Of a stretch of DNA of 64,000 bases, positions 1 to 10,441 are shown piece after piece. The notes under the pieces are model-generated. The model saw only the letters and a list, made by a program, of their open reading frames with translations. It did no database searches and was not told the origin of the DNA. Numbering within the stretch: position 1 is the stretch's first letter; every line of letters begins with the position of its first letter. Source of the DNA: Micromonospora sp. WMMD1155 (GTDB taxonomy: Bacteria > Actinomycetota > Actinomycetes > Mycobacteriales > Micromonosporaceae). The position numbers and the translations under genes were made by a program. The DNA lies in assembly GCF_029581275.1 (NCBI RefSeq), contig NZ_CP120742.1:2082501-2146500 (forward strand), read 5' to 3'.

Positions 1-499
1 GGCTGTCCGGCGCGTCGGTGACGATCCGCCCGCCGTGGAAGCTGGCGACGGCCGCGATGCGGTCCGGGTGTGCCTCGATGGCCCGCAACGCGTTCGTGCC
101 GCCCATGCAGTATCCGGTGATCGCCACCGGGCCCGGCCGGACGTCGTCGCGGGCCGCCAGGAAGTCCAGGTAGGCGGCGGTGTCCCGGCTGACCACCTCG
201 GGGGTCAGCGCGCCGATCAGCGGCATGATCTGCGCGAACAGAGCACCACGCTGGTCGGCCTCACCCAGGCGGGACAGGTCGAACAGCGGCGCCCGGCCGC
301 CCCGGTAGAAGAGGTGCGGCGTCAGCACCAGGTAATTCTGGGCGGCGATCCGCTCGGCCATCTCCACCAGGCGCGGGCGCGGCCCGAAGGCGTCCATGAA
401 GAGCAGCACCGCCGGGAACGGCCCGTCGCCGTCCGGTCGGCTCACTGACGCGTCCGCGACCCCGTCGTCGGTCGGGATGTCCACCGTCGTCGTCCGCAC
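1..499 (-). CDS. Dienelactone hydrolase family protein (3' end outside window)
   Basis: Partial alpha/beta hydrolase read on the minus strand and running off position 1; about 166 N-terminal residues are present. The family hydrolyses dienelactone-like esters in the cytoplasm, but the substrate here cannot be told. Visible features are an opening beta strand followed by LLFMDAFGP, then PHLFYRGG, and near the window edge GYCMGG, which carries the nucleophilic cysteine of the Cys-His-Asp triad typical of dienelactone hydrolases. The GTG start at 499 is chosen because GAGGAGG lies about 5 nt upstream. A different reading frame over the same bases is longer but lacks any family signature. It is divergent from the AsnC-like gene at 662. 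The His and Asp of the triad would lie beyond the window. Confidence 0.85.
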   Translation of the reverse strand, partial: MRTTTVDIPTDDGVADASVSRPDGDGPFPAVLLFMDAFGPRPRLVEMAERIAAQNYLVLTPHLFYRGGRAPLFDLSRLGEADQRGALFAQIMPLIGALTPEVVSRDTAAYLDFLAARDDVRPGPVAITGYCMGGTNALRAIEAHPDRIAAVASFHGGRIVTDAPDS

Positions 500-661
500 C
501 GCGCCTCCTCGTACACCGATCTTGGTCCGTCCCGACGCTACTCGCCGTGTCGGCGTGCCCGACCGGCAGCCGCGTGAACGCGGCGTCAAGAAAGGGCGGT
601 GGCCCGTCGAAACGGCGTATCGGCGGGTGCTCCGCCTTCGTGCGGTGGTGACGATGGGTCC

Positions 662-1054
662 ATGAGTCCTTGGCGGATGACGCGCTGGGAACGCGGGGAC
701 ACGCCACCCCACGCCCACAGCGACCTCGGTGACCCCGCTACCAGCGACGACGGGCCGCAGCGGCGGCATGAGGCGCTGGTCAGCGTGCGGCTCGGCCCGT
801 CCGCGCCCGGCAGTCACCTGGTGGAGTACCTGCGACACGAACCGTGCGCTGTCGACGCGTGGTGGATAGCCGCCGACGTCGACGCCGTGATCCGCCTCTC
901 CGCCGACAGCATGACAGTGCTGCACCGCGCCGTGGCCGACCTGCGCCTTCGCGCCGGGGTGGAGGTGGCGGAGGCCAACTACATCCTGCGCGCGCTCGAC
1001 CTGGGCGCGCCGGCGGACCCGCGTACCCCGGAGTGGGCGGGGTCCGCCGCATGA
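662..1054 (+). CDS. Stand-alone Lrp/AsnC-type ligand-binding (RAM-like) protein
   Basis: Predicted 130-aa cytoplasmic protein. Residues about 35-115 follow the alternating pattern of the Lrp/AsnC C-terminal RAM domain: a strand ending in VSVRLG, a helix ending in LRHEP, a central strand AWWIAADVDAVIRLSA, a helix and a final strand EVAEANYILRAL. No helix-turn-helix precedes it, so it may modulate another regulator or bind a small ligand alone. This assignment is by fold pattern only and is moderate. I chose the ATG at 662 over an in-frame start at 599 because the extra residues look non-coding. Its stop overlaps the next gene's start (ATGA), so it is probably co-transcribed and translationally coupled with the universal stress protein. 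Confidence 0.65.
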   Translation: MSPWRMTRWERGDTPPHAHSDLGDPATSDDGPQRRHEALVSVRLGPSAPGSHLVEYLRHEPCAVDAWWIAADVDAVIRLSADSMTVLHRAVADLRLRAGVEVAEANYILRALDLGAPADPRTPEWAGSAA

Positions 1055-1554
1055 GCCGCGCAGCCGGTGCCCGCCGGATCGTGGTGGGAGTCGACAGGTC
1101 GTTCGCCGGTATGCAGGCGTTGCGCCGCGCGATACAGCTGGCCCGCCGCGAGGGCGCGCAGGTGGACGCGATCCGCGCGTGGGTCTTCGCCCCGACGTGG
1201 CGGCCCGGCACGCTGACCTGGCGGTGGCAGGACGAGTGCGACCGGGCGGCAGTGGTCTACCTGCGCGGCGTGTTCGACGCGGCGCTCGGCGGGATCCCCC
1301 GGGACGTGACAGTGCGGCTGGTGGCGACCCAGGGGTACGCCGGGCAGGTACTCGTCGACCACGCGTGCCGGGAGTCGGACCTGCTGGTCGTCGGCAGCCC
1401 GCAGCGCGGCCGGTTCGGCCGGTCCCGCGGCCACGTCACCCGGTACTGCGTGACGCATGCCGCCGTGCCGGTCGTCGCGGTGCCCGCGCCGTCCTGGGCG
1501 CGGGCCGCGACGATCCGCCGCTTCGCCAGCGACCTCGAACGATTCAGCCGATGA
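1051..1554 (+). CDS. Universal stress protein (UspA family)
   Basis: 167-aa single-domain UspA-like protein. The first strand reads RRIVVGVDRSFAG, with the conserved Asp after the strand. The C-terminal half has DLLVVGSPQRGRFGRSRG, matching the G-x2-G-x9-G-(S/T) nucleotide-binding loop of ATP-binding Usps in degenerate form, followed by AAVPVVAVP, the usual last strand. Such proteins act in the cytoplasm in stress and dormancy responses; the ligand and partner here are unknown. The ATG overlaps the stop of the upstream RAM-like gene by ATGA, so the two are likely translated together. A longer in-frame extension to 844 lies inside the upstream gene and is rejected. Confidence 0.88.
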   Translation: MSRAAGARRIVVGVDRSFAGMQALRRAIQLARREGAQVDAIRAWVFAPTWRPGTLTWRWQDECDRAAVVYLRGVFDAALGGIPRDVTVRLVATQGYAGQVLVDHACRESDLLVVGSPQRGRFGRSRGHVTRYCVTHAAVPVVAVPAPSWARAATIRRFASDLERFSR

Positions 1555-1622
1555 CCGCCGCAGTGGCGGCACAACCCGAGGACGCCACCTCAGCGGCACG
1601 TGTGGAAAGGACAGAACCGACA

Positions 1623-2024
1623 ATGGCCGAGGGCCCGATAATCTACGCCGTTCCGGTGCGTGACCTGCCGGGACGGATGGTGCGGACGGTACGGACCGGT
1701 CGTTCGCCGCAGGGGCAGCGAGTGGGAATCGCCTTCACCCGGCCCGAGCTGCTCGTCACCGCGATGGGCACGGATCAGCCGTGGGAGGAGCTCTGCGAGT
1801 CGGCGCTGCGCGGCATGTTGCGTCCGCTCGGCATCGACGTGATCCAGGTCGACCCGTTGCTGGTGGCACCACCGCTGGACCCGAGGACCGCCGCCCGGCC
1901 CGAGACCGCCGCCCAACCGGCCGGTCAGGCGCGGACGAAGCGCACCGCGTCGGCGATCACGTGGCCGTTGGTGTCCTCGGTGCGGATCAGCACGCTCCCG
2001 TCGGTGCCCGCCGTGAACGGGTAG
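1623..2024 (+). CDS. SAV_915-like family protein
   Basis: 133-aa protein of unknown function. The core has an arginine-rich strand (MVRTVRTGRSPQGQRVG), then IAFTRPELL, a tryptophan-containing helix (QPWEELCESALRGML) and ending PLGIDVIQVDPLL. This order matches the actinobacterial SAV_915 family as I know it, which resembles SseB-type small regulatory proteins. The ATG at 1623 has AAAGGA about 12 nt upstream. The last third is Ala/Pro/Thr-rich and overlaps the convergent FAD oxidoreductase by about 100 bp, so the true functional domain probably ends near residue 82. It may form a stress-related group with the preceding Usp gene. Confidence 0.6.
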   Translation: MAEGPIIYAVPVRDLPGRMVRTVRTGRSPQGQRVGIAFTRPELLVTAMGTDQPWEELCESALRGMLRPLGIDVIQVDPLLVAPPLDPRTAARPETAAQPAGQARTKRTASAITWPLVSSVRISTLPSVPAVNG

Positions 2025-3934
2025 GTGCCCAGCGGCACCCACTGGCCCCCGGACTGCCGCTGGTCGACGGTCCGGGTGGTCAGCCCGCCGGAGTACGCGA
2101 TGTCCACCGGCACATTGCTCGCCCGGTTGGGGTCGGCGGTCCAGCGCAGGTGCACGGTCCACGATCCGGAGGTGGGCAGTGTCGGGCGGAACCGCAGTCG
2201 GTTGACGCCCTTGGCAGTGTTGCCGTCGTGCTCGTAGTCCGGGCCGTAGTAGCCGCCGATGCTGGTGCTGCGCAGCCACGTACCGGCCCGGGTGATTCCG
2301 CTGGCCGCCGCGTTGTCCAGGATCACCTCGCTCGTCGATCCCCATTCCAGCACCGCTCCGTCCTGGCGCAGCCGGGCCTGGAGAGCGGGCACGGACACGG
2401 CCTGCACGGCGACGTTCCCGGCGAGCGCCAGCGACGCGGCAGTGGCGGCGGCCTGCCCGAGGATCATGAACACGGGTTCCATCCGGATCGACCCGTACGC
2501 GATGTGGCTCGCCGACAGGCAGACCGGCACCAGCAGGTTGGCGCACTGCGCCTGGTGCGGCACGATCGCCCGGTAGCTCACCGGGTACGGCGCCGGCACG
2601 CTGATCTGCACGTCCCCCTCGTTGCGGACCTTTCCGTCGACCACCACCCGCTGACAGTTGTGCGAGTCCATCGTGTAGCTGGCCAGGCCCACCGAGTCCA
2701 CCGCGCGTACCCGGCCCCGGCAGTCGGCCTCGGTCATCACGTACGCGGAGACCATCCGGCGGGCCTCGCGGATGTAGAGCAGCGGCGGCCAGCCACCGGT
2801 GCCGGTGAACTCGTCGACCGGCAACCCCCACCGGACGGTCGACTCACACACCGACGCGGGCAGCCGCGAATCGTTGGCCAGGAACCACATCAGCCCCTGC
2901 TGGTAGCTGCGGTGCTCGGCGATGATGCTCTCCCGTACCGCCCAACTCGCCGTCGGGTACGCGTGGTTGAAGCCGATGTGGTCGGTGGAGACCGCGCCGT
3001 TGTTGTTGGAGTCGGTCTTCCCACCGCCGATCGAGTGGGTGGTGAAGTACGGCCCGGTGTAGCCCGCCTGGATGTGGCGCAGCAGCAGCTCGTACCGGAT
3101 CGGGTCGTAGTCGGACGGCCTGCCGAACGGGATCCGGTTGGCCGCCTGGGTGAGGCACATCCGGAAGCAGTACGCCTGGATCCGGTCGTCGCCGCTGCCC
3201 TGCGGGGCGAGCGGGGTGGCCGAGATCCCCGGCAGCAGACCGCTCGCGGGCGAGCCGGCCGTCACATACGGGTCGACGGGGTGGACGAACTGGTGGGTGT
3301 TACGGGACTGCACCCCGTTGATCGTCTCGCCGTAGGTGTCGTTGGACTCCCGCCCGACGGTGAACCCGACCCCGGCCATGGCCAGCAGGTCACCCTCGTA
3401 GGTGGCGTCGACGAACACGCCACCGCGGTAGACCGACCCGTCATCGGTGCGCAGCTCGGTGATCCGGTTGCCGGTGCGGCCGAGGCTGGCCAGCCGGGCG
3501 TCGACGACCACCGCAACACCGGCCTCGGCCAGCATCTCCGCGAAGACGGCGGTGGCGACGCGCGGTTCGAAGGTCATCCGCAGCGGGGACGTCGGTGTGA
3601 GGGTTCCGCCGTGGTACTTCACGTACACCCTGCGGTAGAACTCGGCGGCCAGCCCGCCGATGGACGCCTGGACCCCGGTGTCGGTGGCCCCGAGCCCGGC
3701 GGTGCTCAGCCCGCCGACGTGGCTGGTGGGCTCGACCACGACGGCGGTGTGGCCGAGCCGGCGCATGGTGATCGCGGCGGCCAGCCCGCCGGAGGTGGCG
3801 CCGTAGACGACCAGGTCGGCGGTGGTGACGGCGGCTCGGGCGGGACCGGCCCGGAACGGGTCGGAGAGACCGGCCAGGACGAGGCCGGCACCGCCGGCGG
3901 TCAGCAGTCGACGGCGGGACAGGGGCACTGACAC
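1925..3934 (-). CDS. Tat-exported FAD-dependent oxidoreductase with golvesin/xanthan-lyase-like C-terminal domain
   Basis: 669 aa. The N-terminus carries a twin-arginine signal (SRRRLLTAGG, hydrophobic stretch, then ARA cleavage-like site near residue 34). A Rossmann FAD-binding segment follows (VVYGATSGGLAAAITMRR, acidic residue at the end of strand 2, then GGLSTAG), as in the FAD_oxidored family (PF12831-like). After about residue 530 comes a beta-rich module (TWLRSTSIGGYYGPDY to DAVRFV) resembling the golvesin C-terminal/xanthan lyase carbohydrate-binding domain. It is therefore likely a secreted oxidoreductase acting on an extracellular, perhaps carbohydrate-linked, substrate; this is inference. 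It lies 99 bp downstream of kdpE on the same strand with its own candidate promoter. Its 3' end overlaps the convergent SAV_915-like gene. Confidence 0.88.
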   Translation of the reverse strand: MSVPLSRRRLLTAGGAGLVLAGLSDPFRAGPARAAVTTADLVVYGATSGGLAAAITMRRLGHTAVVVEPTSHVGGLSTAGLGATDTGVQASIGGLAAEFYRRVYVKYHGGTLTPTSPLRMTFEPRVATAVFAEMLAEAGVAVVVDARLASLGRTGNRITELRTDDGSVYRGGVFVDATYEGDLLAMAGVGFTVGRESNDTYGETINGVQSRNTHQFVHPVDPYVTAGSPASGLLPGISATPLAPQGSGDDRIQAYCFRMCLTQAANRIPFGRPSDYDPIRYELLLRHIQAGYTGPYFTTHSIGGGKTDSNNNGAVSTDHIGFNHAYPTASWAVRESIIAEHRSYQQGLMWFLANDSRLPASVCESTVRWGLPVDEFTGTGGWPPLLYIREARRMVSAYVMTEADCRGRVRAVDSVGLASYTMDSHNCQRVVVDGKVRNEGDVQISVPAPYPVSYRAIVPHQAQCANLLVPVCLSASHIAYGSIRMEPVFMILGQAAATAASLALAGNVAVQAVSVPALQARLRQDGAVLEWGSTSEVILDNAAASGITRAGTWLRSTSIGGYYGPDYEHDGNTAKGVNRLRFRPTLPTSGSWTVHLRWTADPNRASNVPVDIAYSGGLTTRTVDQRQSGGQWVPLGTYPFTAGTDGSVLIRTEDTNGHVIADAVRFVRA

Positions 3935-4000
3935 GACGAACTCCCAGGGGGTAACCGGAGGGGACGGTTACAGAAGCACGCCGCTGCCGCTGCGAACGAA

Positions 4001-4029
4001 ATTCTTCAATCTCTGCCGGCGGGTGTCAA
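4001..4029 (-). promoter_or_regulatory. Candidate sigma-70-type promoter for the FAD oxidoreductase
   Basis: On the minus strand a perfect TTGACA (4029-4024) is followed after exactly 17 nt by AAGAAT (4006-4001), a plausible -10. It sits just past the kdpE stop codon and about 65 nt before the oxidoreductase start. It would uncouple that gene from the kdp transcript. Confidence 0.45.
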
Positions 4030-4033
4030 CGGG

Positions 4034-4714
4034 TCAGGGGCGGTAGCGGTAGCCCATTCCCGGTTCGGTGATGAGGTGCCGGGGGCGGGCCGGGTCGTCT
4101 TCCAGCTTGCGCCGGAGCTGGGCCAGGTACTGCCGCAGGTAGTTGGTCTCGTTCTGGTACTCCGGCCCCCACACGTCCTGGAGGAGCTGACGCTGGCTGA
4201 CCAGCTTGCCGGGGTGACGCAGCAGCTTCTCCAGCACGCTCCACTGGGTGGGGGTCAGCTTCACCTCGGTGCCGTCGTCGCGCCGCACACTGTGGTCGGC
4301 CAGGTCGACGGTGTGCTGGCCGATCCGCAGCGCCGGCACCGACTCGCTGGGCGCGCCGAGCCGCCGGGTGACGGCGCGGATGCGGGCCAGCAGCTCCTCC
4401 ACGCCGAACGGCTTCGTGACGTAGTCGTCGGCGCCTGCGTCGAGCGCCGCGACCTTGTCCTCGCTGCCGGCCCGACCGGAGAGCACGATGATCGGCACGG
4501 CGGTCCATCCGCGCAGGCCGCGGATCACCTCCACGCCGTCGATGTCGGGCAGCCCGAGGTCGAGCACCACCAGGTCGGGTGGGTGGCTGGCGGCGGCCTT
4601 CAATGCGGCGGCCCCGGTCGCGGCGACGTCCACGTCGTACCGGCGGGCGCGCAGGTTGATCCGCAGGGCGCGCAGGATCTGCGGTTCGTCGTCGACGACC
4701 AGGATGCGGGTCAT
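4034..4714 (-). CDS. kdpE: KdpE response regulator
   Basis: 226-aa OmpR/PhoB-type response regulator that activates kdp transcription when phosphorylated by KdpD. The receiver domain (about 1-115) has the acidic pair D8/D9, phospho-acceptor D52 in VVLDLGLPD, and the conserved lysine in YVTKPFG. The C-terminal winged helix (about 130-226) contains LTPTQWSVLEKLLRHPGKLV and the usual terminal strand MGYRYRP. The length is normal for the family. It overlaps kdpD by 4 nt (ATGA), so the pair is translationally coupled. It is the last gene of the kdp run. Confidence 0.97.
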   Translation of the reverse strand: MTRILVVDDEPQILRALRINLRARRYDVDVAATGAAALKAAASHPPDLVVLDLGLPDIDGVEVIRGLRGWTAVPIIVLSGRAGSEDKVAALDAGADDYVTKPFGVEELLARIRAVTRRLGAPSESVPALRIGQHTVDLADHSVRRDDGTEVKLTPTQWSVLEKLLRHPGKLVSQRQLLQDVWGPEYQNETNYLRQYLAQLRRKLEDDPARPRHLITEPGMGYRYRP

Positions 4715-7263
4715 TCCTGCGGCCCCTCCGAGCTGGTCTGCGCGGCGGCCGGCAGCCGCAGCACCATGGTGAGCCCACCGCCCGGTGTGGTCTCCGGGGT
4801 GATGCTGCCACCCATCGCCTCGGCCAACCCCCTCGACAGGGCGAGACCGAGACCGACGCCGGTCTGGTTGTCCCGGTCACCGAGGCGTTGGAACGGCAGG
4901 AAGACGTGCTCCCACTGGTCCTCCGGGATGCCCGGCCCCCGGTCGATCACCCGCAGCTCCACCTGGCCGGCGTGTGCGCTGGCGGTGATCGTCGGTGGCT
5001 GGTCCGGCGGACTGTAGCGCAGCGCGTTGGCGACGACGTTGACCAGCACGCGTTCCAGCAGGCCCGGGTCCGCGGTGGCGGCCGGCAGGTCGGCCGGGAT
5101 GTCGGTGCCGACGGTCGCGGCCGCCGGGCCGAGTTCGTCAAGCGCCAGGGGTACGGCGTCCTCCAGGCCGATCGCGGTCGGCGAGATGCCCAGGACACCG
5201 GCCTGGAGCCGGCTCATGTCGAGCAGGTTGCCGACCAGCCGGGCGAGCCGGTCCAGCGACTCCTCGGCGGTCTCCAGCAGCTCCTCGCGGTCGGACTCGT
5301 CGAACTCGATGTCGTGGCTGCGCAGACTGGTCACCGCCGCCTTCGCCGACGCCAGCGGCGTACGCAGGTCGTGGCTGACCGCCGCGAGCAGCGCCGTGCG
5401 CATCCGGTCCGCCTCGGCGAGGGGCCGCGCGGTGGCGGCCTCCTCGGCGAGCCGTTCCTGACGCAGCGCGACGGCGGCCTGGGCGGCGAACGCCTCGACG
5501 ATGCGCCGGTCGGCAGCCTCCAGCCGTCGACCGCAGAGCACGACGGTGATCCGGTCGTCGACCGGTACCGTCGTCTCGCCGCCCTCGGGCGTGCAGGGCG
5601 GCTGATCGCCGACGCTGGCCACGACGCCCCAGGCGTGCTCCTCGCGGGCCCGGTCGGGGCGGCCGCTGGCGTCCTCGGCCAACTCCAGCACGCTCACCGC
5701 GCGCAGCCCGAACGTCTCCCGGAGCTGGTCCAGCAGGGCGGTCAGGGTGCGTTCGCCGCGTAGTACGCCACCGGCGACGGCCGCGAGGGTCTGGGCGTCG
5801 GCGGCGGCCCGCGCGGCCTCCCGGGTACGCCGGGCCGCGACGTCGACGATCCAGCTGACCGCCAGCGCCACACCCACGAAGACGGCCAGGGCGAGCAGAT
5901 TGTCGGCCTCGGCGATGGTCAGCGTGCGGTAGGGCGGGGTGAAGAACCAGTTGAGCAGCAACGACCCGCCGAGCGCGGCGACCAGGGCCGGCCACACCCC
6001 GCCGACCAGCGCGACCCCGACCACGCCGGCGAGGAACAGCAGAATGTCGTTGGTCAATGTCAGGTCGGGCAGGGTCTTCAGCAGCACCGTGAGCAGCGGC
6101 ATGCCCAGTACGGCCAGGCCGAAGCCGAGCAGCCGGCGCCGGCGGGACAGCGCTGCGGGCACGGCCCCCGCCCGGCGGCCCTTACCGGCCTCCTTGTGGG
6201 TGACGAGGTGCACGTCGATCGCCCCGGACAGCGCGGTGGTGGTCACCCCGACACCCCGGGCGAAGATCTGCGCGAGTCGGCCCCGTCGGCTGGCGCCGAG
6301 CACCAACTGGGTGGCGTTGACGCCTCGGGCGAAGTCCAGCAACGCGGCCGGCACGTCGGTGCCGAGCACCTGGTGGTACGTGCCGCCCAGACTCTCCACG
6401 AGGACCCGCTGGCGGGCCAACTGGGCCGGGTCGGCGCCGGCCAGGCCGTCGCTGCGGGCCACGTGCACGGCGAGCAGGTCGGCACCCTTGCTGCGGGCCG
6501 CGACCCGGGCCGCCCGGCGGATCAGCGTCTCGCCCTCCGGGCCCCCGGTCAGCGCGACGACGACCCGTTCCCGGGCCTCCCAGGTGGCGGCGATGCCCTG
6601 CTGGCTGCGGTAGCGGTCGAGCTGTTCGTCGACCTTGTCGGCCAGCCAGAGCAGCGCCAGCTCGCGCAGCGCGGTGAGGTTGCCGACCCGGAAGTAGTTG
6701 CCCAACGCGGCGTCGATCTTGTCGGGTCGGTAGATGTTGCCGTGCGCCATCCGCCGGCGCAGCGCCTCCGGGGTCATGTCGACCAGCTCGACCTGCTCGG
6801 CGGCGCGGACGATCTCGTCCGGCACGGTCTCCCGCTGGGTGGTGCCGGTGATCTGCGCGACGACGTCGTTCACCGACTCCAGGTGCTGCACGTTGACAGT
6901 GGACAGCACGTCGATGCCAGCGTCGAGCAACTCCTGGACGTCCTGCCAGCGCTTGTCGTGCCGGGAGCCCGGAACGTTGGTGTGCGCCAACTCGTCGACG
7001 ACAGCGATCTCGGGTCGGCGGGCCAGCACCGCGTCCAGGTCCATCTCGGTGAACTCCGCGCCCCGGTACTCCATCGTGCGGCGGGGCACCTGCTCCAGAT
7101 CACCGAGCATCGCGGCGGTGTGCTGGCGGCCGTGGGTCTCCACGAAACCGATCACCACGTCGCTGCCGCGCGCGGCCCGCCGCTGGGCCTCCTCCAACAT
7201 GGCGTACGTCTTGCCGACGCCCGGGGCGGCTCCGAGATAGATGCGCAGTTCTCCGCGTGGCAC
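4711..7263 (-). CDS. kdpD: KdpD sensor histidine kinase
   Basis: 850-aa membrane kinase sensing potassium limitation and signalling to KdpE. Domain order: N-terminal KdpD domain with Walker A GAAPGVGKT (residues 11-19) and DELAHTNVPG; a Usp-like domain (about 250-365), which in other bacteria is the c-di-AMP receptor site; four closely spaced membrane helices (DUF4118, about 395-500); a GAF-like region; HisKA with VSHDLRTPLAS (His about 630); and HATPase_c with NALRYSP, DRGPGIP and GVGLGLALS. The size matches canonical KdpD. The start is a GTG at 7263 with GGGAGGA upstream. It is separated from kdpC by 69 nt holding a strong hairpin, so its level may differ from kdpFABC. Confidence 0.97.
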   Translation of the reverse strand: MPRGELRIYLGAAPGVGKTYAMLEEAQRRAARGSDVVIGFVETHGRQHTAAMLGDLEQVPRRTMEYRGAEFTEMDLDAVLARRPEIAVVDELAHTNVPGSRHDKRWQDVQELLDAGIDVLSTVNVQHLESVNDVVAQITGTTQRETVPDEIVRAAEQVELVDMTPEALRRRMAHGNIYRPDKIDAALGNYFRVGNLTALRELALLWLADKVDEQLDRYRSQQGIAATWEARERVVVALTGGPEGETLIRRAARVAARSKGADLLAVHVARSDGLAGADPAQLARQRVLVESLGGTYHQVLGTDVPAALLDFARGVNATQLVLGASRRGRLAQIFARGVGVTTTALSGAIDVHLVTHKEAGKGRRAGAVPAALSRRRRLLGFGLAVLGMPLLTVLLKTLPDLTLTNDILLFLAGVVGVALVGGVWPALVAALGGSLLLNWFFTPPYRTLTIAEADNLLALAVFVGVALAVSWIVDVAARRTREAARAAADAQTLAAVAGGVLRGERTLTALLDQLRETFGLRAVSVLELAEDASGRPDRAREEHAWGVVASVGDQPPCTPEGGETTVPVDDRITVVLCGRRLEAADRRIVEAFAAQAAVALRQERLAEEAATARPLAEADRMRTALLAAVSHDLRTPLASAKAAVTSLRSHDIEFDESDREELLETAEESLDRLARLVGNLLDMSRLQAGVLGISPTAIGLEDAVPLALDELGPAAATVGTDIPADLPAATADPGLLERVLVNVVANALRYSPPDQPPTITASAHAGQVELRVIDRGPGIPEDQWEHVFLPFQRLGDRDNQTGVGLGLALSRGLAEAMGGSITPETTPGGGLTMVLRLPAAAQTSSEGPQE

Positions 7264-7288
7264 GGGACCATCCTCCCTGGTCAGAGTG

Positions 7289-7324
7289 GCGGGCGGGGCG
7301 TGCCGGTCGGCACGCCCCGCCCGC
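7289..7324 (-). terminator. Strong hairpin between kdpC and kdpD (attenuator or partial terminator)
   Basis: A perfect 16-bp inverted repeat (7289-7304 with 7309-7324) enclosing a 4-nt loop lies between the kdpC stop and the kdpD start. It lacks a U-tract, as is common in high-GC actinomycetes. It could attenuate transcription from kdpABC into kdpDE or protect the 3' end of the upstream message. Confidence 0.7.
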
Positions 7325-7332
7325 GAGGGTGC

Positions 7333-8213
7333 TCAGCGCGCGGCGAACTGCTTGTCGAGGGCGAGGTTGAGTTCCAGCACGTTGACCCCGGGCTGACCCA
7401 TGAACCCGAGCCCACGGCCGTCGGTGTGCTCCTTGACCAGCTTGCGGACCGCCGCCGGATCCGCGCCACGCTCCCGCGCGACCCGGTTCACCTGCAACTC
7501 GGCGTACGCCGGGCTGATCTGCGGGTCGAGGCCGCTGGCGCTGGCGGTGACCGCGTCGGCGGGCACCACCGGGTCGGCCGGCGCGTCACCCCGGATCGGG
7601 GTGACCACCCCACCGGCGGCCACGTAGTCCTCGCCGGGCTGGGCCAACTCCACCGTGACGCCCTGGTACGAGGCGACGAACGGGGTGGCCGGGGCGACCT
7701 GGTTGACGCTGACCACCCGGGTGACCGGGCCGGTCAAACCGTCGGCGCGGAAGACGGCGAGTACGGCGCCCACCCCGTCGTCGGTACAGAAGGGGCGTCG
7801 ACCGTCCACACCGTCGAGTTCGCCGACGGCCTTGCTGCGCCCGCAGACCTGGGTGAGCAGGCTCTCGCTGGACTCCTCCGGGTCGGTGGCGATGGTGTCG
7901 ACGACGCTCTCCGGGCCCAGGTTGCTGGCTGCGGTGGAGGTCGGGTCGTACCCGTCGCCGGCGGCGGAGGGGCGGGACTGGAAGTAGCGGGCGATCGGGT
8001 TGCCGTCGGCGTCGGTGAAGGACTGGCCGATCAGCGAGCTCCCGACGGTGGTGCCGTTCACGGTGATCAGCGAACCGTCGGCCTTGTGGTTCAGGCCGGG
8101 CAGTTGACCGACCGCGACCAGGGCCAGCGGGTAGACCAGGCCGAGCAGCACAGTGAAGACGAGTACGGCGCGCAGCGCGGCGAGGTGTTGGGCGATCCAG
8201 GTGGGTAGGCGCA

Positions 8214-8214
<1 letters not shown>
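7333..8214 (-). CDS. kdpC: KdpC subunit of the potassium-transporting ATPase
   Basis: About 293 aa. This single-pass membrane subunit of KdpFABC stabilises the complex. An N-terminal transmembrane helix (roughly residues 13-37, AVLVFTVLLGLVYPLALVAVG) precedes a periplasmic-type domain with GQSFTD and, near the end, NLALD as in other KdpC proteins. It is clearly longer than the roughly 190-aa E. coli protein, with an insert between about residues 85 and 215; such enlarged KdpC proteins occur in actinobacteria. The ATG at 8214 overlaps the kdpB stop by one base and has GGGGAT upstream; a GTG one codon earlier (8217) is also possible. Confidence 0.95.
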
Positions 8215-10421
<2,207 letters not shown>

Positions 10422-10441
10422 GTCCTCGTTCCTCATGATGG

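Noticed and set aside
1781..3931. Plus-strand 716-aa frame opposite the FAD oxidoreductase
   Set aside because: It is an antisense shadow caused by GC bias; it is His/Arg/Gly/Val-rich with no domain, while the minus strand carries a full Tat signal and FAD fold.
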